Shown here: positions 61,071 through 64,000 of the stretch, piece after piece | Position numbering within the stretch: position 1 is the first letter of the stretch | Layout of the letters: the number at the start of each line of letters is the position of its first letter | DNA from: Phytohabitans kaempferiae | GTDB taxonomy: Bacteria; Actinomycetota; Actinomycetes; Mycobacteriales; Micromonosporaceae | Assembly: GCF_042433955.1 (NCBI RefSeq) | Contig: NZ_JBHLUH010000059.1 | Span: 31,866 to 95,865 of the forward strand | Reading direction: 5' to 3' | DNA: 64,000 bases | Position numbers and translations under genes: made by a program | Notes under the pieces: model-generated | What the model was told of the DNA's origin: nothing | Database searches by the model: none | The model's input: only the letters and a program-made list of their open reading frames with translations

Positions 61071-63812
61071 ATGCGAAGAAGCATTGCCGGCGCCCTCGCC
61101 TCGGTCCTCGCCGCCGGCTTGGTGGCCGTCGTGACCCAGGTGGCCGTGAGCACCTCGACGCCCGCGTCGGCCGCCGCCTCCGACCCGTACAACTGGAAGA
61201 ACGTGCGGATCGACGGCGGCGGGTTCGTGCCGGGCATCATCTTCAACCCGACCGAGCGCAACCTCATCTACGCGCGCACCGACATCGGTGGTGCCTACCG
61301 GTGGGACCAGGCGGGCCAGTCCTGGATTCCGCTGCTCGACTGGGTCGGCTGGGACAGGTGGGGATACAACGGCGTGGTCAGCCTCGCGACCGACCCGGTG
61401 CAGACAAACCGGGTCTACGTGGCCGCGGGCATGTACACGAACGACTGGGACCCCAACAACGGCGCGATCCTGCGCTCCTCCGACAAGGGCAACACCTGGC
61501 AGACCAGCGCGCTCCCCTTCAAGCTCGGCGGCAACATGCCCGGGCGCGGCATGGGCGAGCGGCTGGCGGTCGACCCCAACCGCAACAGCATCCTGTACCT
61601 CGGCGCGCCCAGCGGGAACGGCCTTTGGCGCAGCACCGACTACGGCGCGACCTGGGCGAAGGTCACCAACTTCCCCAACGTCGGCAACTACGTGGCCACG
61701 CCAGGCGACGCCTACCTCGGCGACAACCAGGGCATCGTCTGGGTGACTTTCGACAAGCGCTCGGGCACCTCGGGCAACGCCACGCAGACCATCTACGTCG
61801 GCGTCGCGGACAAGCAGAACACGGTCTACCGCACGACCAACGGTGGTACGACCTGGGAGCGGGTCGCGGGGCAGCCCACCGGGTACCTCGCGCACAAGGG
61901 CGTGCTGGACACGACCGGCGGCTTCCTTTACATCGCGACGAGCGACACCGGCGGCCCGTACGACGGCGGCAAGGGCGACGTGTGGAAGTACAACACCGCG
62001 ACCGGCGCGTGGACGCAGATCAGCCCGATCCCGTCGAGCAGCTCCGACGCCTACTTCGGGTACAGCGGCCTCACGATCGACCGAACCAACCCAAACACCA
62101 TCATGGTCGCCACGCAGATCTCCTGGTGGCCGGACGCGATCTTCTTCCGTAGCACCGACGGTGGCGCGACGTGGACGCGGATCTGGGACTGGACGTCGTA
62201 CCCCAACCGCTCCAAGCGGTACACGATGGACATCTCGTCGGTGCCGTGGCTCTCGCTCGGGGCGAACCCGCAGCCGCCGGAGGAGACCCCGAAGCTGGGC
62301 TGGATGAACGAGTCGGTCGAGATCGACCCGTTCGACGGCAACCGCTTCATGTACGGCACCGGCGCCACCATCTACGGCGCCACCAACCTGAAGAACTGGG
62401 ACACCGGCGGCACCGTCACCATCCGCCCCATGATCAAGGGCCTGGAGGAGACCGCGGTGCTCGACCTGATCAGCCCGCCTTCCGGCGGATCCAACCTGAT
62501 CAGCGGCCTCGGTGACATCGGCGGCTTCCGGCACACCAACCTCGACGCCGTACCGCCGATGATGTTCCAGCAGCCGTACTTCACCAGCACCACCAGCCTC
62601 GACTTCGCCGAGACCAACCCGAGTGTGATGGTGCGGTCCGGCAACTTCACCGACTCCGACCGCCCCAACGACAGCCACGTGGCGTTCTCGACCGACGGCG
62701 GGGCCAACTGGTTCCAGGGCACCGAGCCGGGCGGGATCAACTCCGGCGGTACGGTCGCGGCGGCGGCGAACGGCAGCCGGTTCGTGTGGGCGCCGGGCGA
62801 CGCCGGCATCCAGGTGCACTACACGGTCGGTTACGGCAACAGCTGGTCCGCCTCGTCGGGCATCCCGGCCAACGCGGTGGTCGAGTCCGATCGAGTCAAC
62901 GCCAACAAGTTCTACGGTGTCAGCAACGGCACGTTCTACGTGAGCACCAACGGTGGGCAGTCCTTCACCGCGGCGGCGACCGGGCTGCCCACGACCGGCG
63001 TGAAGTTCAAGGCGGTGCCGGGGCGAGAGGGCGACATCTGGCTGGCCGGGAGCACCGGGCTCTTCCGCTCCACCAATTCGGGGACGAGCTTCACCAAGAT
63101 TTCGAACGTCACCGAGGCGGTCAATGTCGCGTTCGGGCGGGCCGCGCCCGGCCAGTCGTACCAGGCGATCTTCCTGGTCGGCACCGTCGACGGGGTCAAG
63201 GGCGTCTACCGCTCCGACAACACCGCCGGCACCTGGCTGCGGATCAACGACAACGCCCACCAGTACGGCAACATGGGCGAGGCGCTCGCCGGCGACCCGC
63301 GCATCTACGGGCGTGTGTACCTGGGCACCAACGGGCGGGGCATCCTGTACGCCGACCGCACCGGTGGGACGCCGACCACTCCGCCTACGACGCCGCCCAC
63401 CACGCCACCGACCACCCCGCCCACCACGCCTCCCACGACGCCGCCGACCACGCCTCCCACGACGCCCCCGACCTCCGGGCCCCCCACGGGCAGCGGCTGC
63501 GCGGTGACGTACGCGATCACGGGTCAGTGGGGCGGCGGCTTCCAGGGTGATGTGCGCATCCAGAACACCGGCTCGCAGGCGGTCAACGGCTGGAACCTGG
63601 TGTGGTCGTTCGCCAACGGTCAGCAGATCTCGCAGATCTGGGGCGCGACGCGTACCCAGAGTGGAGCGACGGTGACCGCGCGGAACGAGGCCTGGAACGG
63701 GACGATCGCGCCCAACGCGGCCGTCACGTTCGGTTTCATCGCCAGTTGGACCGGCACGAATGCCAGGCCGACGGCGTTCACCCTCAACGGCTCGCCCTGT
63801 TCGGTGAGCTGA
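61071..63812 (+). CDS. Secreted GH74 xyloglucanase with CBM2
   Basis: 913 residues; GGAGCTGTAC precedes the ATG. It has a Sec signal peptide (MRRSIAGALASVLAAGLVAV ... ASAAA, cleavage near residue 35). The GH74 tandem seven-bladed propeller (about 38-750) starts with WKNVRIDGGGFVPGIIFNPT and YARTDIGGAYRWD, the latter with one catalytic Asp. GLGDIGGFRHTNLD, about residues 480-493, carries the second. Repeated Asp-box-like turns (STDYGATW, STDGGATW, TDGGANW) mark the blades. A Thr/Pro repeat linker (about 768-802) leads to a C-terminal family 2 carbohydrate-binding module with paired cysteines (GCAVTYAITGQWGGGF ... NGSPCSVS). It cleaves xyloglucan outside the cell. Confidence 0.94.
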   Translation: MRRSIAGALASVLAAGLVAVVTQVAVSTSTPASAAASDPYNWKNVRIDGGGFVPGIIFNPTERNLIYARTDIGGAYRWDQAGQSWIPLLDWVGWDRWGYNGVVSLATDPVQTNRVYVAAGMYTNDWDPNNGAILRSSDKGNTWQTSALPFKLGGNMPGRGMGERLAVDPNRNSILYLGAPSGNGLWRSTDYGATWAKVTNFPNVGNYVATPGDAYLGDNQGIVWVTFDKRSGTSGNATQTIYVGVADKQNTVYRTTNGGTTWERVAGQPTGYLAHKGVLDTTGGFLYIATSDTGGPYDGGKGDVWKYNTATGAWTQISPIPSSSSDAYFGYSGLTIDRTNPNTIMVATQISWWPDAIFFRSTDGGATWTRIWDWTSYPNRSKRYTMDISSVPWLSLGANPQPPEETPKLGWMNESVEIDPFDGNRFMYGTGATIYGATNLKNWDTGGTVTIRPMIKGLEETAVLDLISPPSGGSNLISGLGDIGGFRHTNLDAVPPMMFQQPYFTSTTSLDFAETNPSVMVRSGNFTDSDRPNDSHVAFSTDGGANWFQGTEPGGINSGGTVAAAANGSRFVWAPGDAGIQVHYTVGYGNSWSASSGIPANAVVESDRVNANKFYGVSNGTFYVSTNGGQSFTAAATGLPTTGVKFKAVPGREGDIWLAGSTGLFRSTNSGTSFTKISNVTEAVNVAFGRAAPGQSYQAIFLVGTVDGVKGVYRSDNTAGTWLRINDNAHQYGNMGEALAGDPRIYGRVYLGTNGRGILYADRTGGTPTTPPTTPPTTPPTTPPTTPPTTPPTTPPTTPPTSGPPTGSGCAVTYAITGQWGGGFQGDVRIQNTGSQAVNGWNLVWSFANGQQISQIWGATRTQSGATVTARNEAWNGTIAPNAAVTFGFIASWTGTNARPTAFTLNGSPCSVS
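63371..63474 (+). repeat. TPPT linker-coding tandem repeat
   Basis: Degenerate repeats of ACNACNCCNCCN encode about eight TTPP units linking the GH74 and CBM2 domains. Varied synonymous codons suggest selection on protein rather than recent slippage. Confidence 0.8.
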
Positions 63813-63819
63813 CCGGGAC

Positions 63820-63870
63820 GTGGGCGCTTGCCGCGGGTTACGTCCCCTTCAGCCCACGGCAAGCGCCCAC
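63820..63870 (+). terminator. 14-bp perfect hairpin after the GH74 gene
   Basis: Arms GTGGGCGCTTGCCG and CGGCAAGCGCCCAC with a 23-nt loop begin 8 bp after the stop codon, followed by CTTT. Confidence 0.8.
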
Positions 63871-63945
63871 CTTTAGACCAAAGTCGACGTTCGCGGCGAC
63901 CAGAGGCTGACGCGCGTGCGCCCCGCGACTGGGCAGGCTGGGCGC

Positions 63946-64000
63946 ATGAGTTGCCCTGTGTCAAGCCATAGCTTGTTGATCTTGGTTGAGGAGGCGTTGG
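63946..64000 (+). CDS. Possible start of a gene running off the window
   Basis: An ATG at 63946 opens an 18-codon frame (MSCPVSSHSLLILVEEAL) to the window end. There is no clear ribosome-binding site and it is too short to assign. Confidence 0.2.
   Translation, partial: MSCPVSSHSLLILVEEAL

Noticed and set aside
61053..63260. Minus-strand frame of 735 codons
   Set aside because: Antisense of the GH74 gene; no recognisable domain.
63371..63474. Short tandem repeats considered as a CRISPR-like array
   Set aside because: In-frame TTPP linker codons inside the GH74-CBM2 gene; no spacers.

Overview
This is a high-GC actinobacterial chromosome segment, most likely from the Micromonosporaceae. The evidence is strong G/C bias at third codon positions, frequent GTG/TTG starts, DUF574 methyltransferases, MAB_1171c-type membrane proteins, many XRE regulators, an IdeR-like iron box and a GH74-CBM2 xyloglucanase. 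The family assignment is inference. No rRNA and no CRISPR array were seen. There is one complete tRNA, tRNA-Lys(UUU).

Layout. (1) 1-2826, minus strand: two tryptophan-2,3-dioxygenase-fold proteins flank a kynureninase-like PLP enzyme, which suggests a tryptophan-derived metabolite pathway. (2) 3747-7757, minus strand: two XRE regulators, an ImmA/IrrE metallopeptidase, a MAB_1171c membrane protein and a TTG-started P450. A divergent XRE gene at 8361 has paired palindromes in front of it. (3) 8.8-13.6 kb: a decayed patch with a broken DUF574 methyltransferase, small genes and an Abi/HEPN protein.

(4) 14.2-31 kb is an accessory island, visibly less GC-biased in several genes. It holds a KAP NTPase plus Hsp70/actin-like ATPase pair (14265-17250), a GGDEF protein with a degenerate EAL domain, a fused ImmA-DUF6545 protein, a Shedu-like (DUF4263) nuclease, an IS5-type remnant, an operon of UPF1-like helicase, unknown winged-helix protein and PLD nuclease (23592-29291), and a convergent CARF-HEPN ribonuclease (29350-30813). 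This looks like a defence island. The helicase/unknown/PLD trio recalls Mokosh, and the KAP/Hsp70 pair matches no named system I know.

(5) 31.6-35 kb: an intact DUF574 methyltransferase, a small HTH regulator, tRNA-Lys and an inverted 38-nt copy of the tRNA 5' half, with paired GAGCACC repeats that suggest past integration events. (6) 35-44 kb: a LacI-controlled sugar operon (perfect 24-bp palindrome, lacI, ABC binding protein, two permeases, GH116, GH32, fructokinase) with overlapping or closely spaced genes.

(7) 44.3-49.3 kb: a divergent cluster around an 86-residue peptide with eight cysteines. It has two S26 signal peptidases, a TlpA/MauD-like redoxin, an ABC exporter and a MauE-like membrane protein, which reads as production, oxidative folding, export and cleavage of a disulfide-rich peptide. 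(8) 49.5-64 kb: a HigBA-type toxin-antitoxin pair, an XPB/Ssl2-type helicase-associated protein, an iron-regulated heme oxygenase operon, a DHFR-family reductase, a GNAT acetyltransferase, a class V aminotransferase, MetE with a divergent LysR regulator, mannose-6-phosphate isomerase, and a secreted GH74 xyloglucanase followed by a strong terminator.
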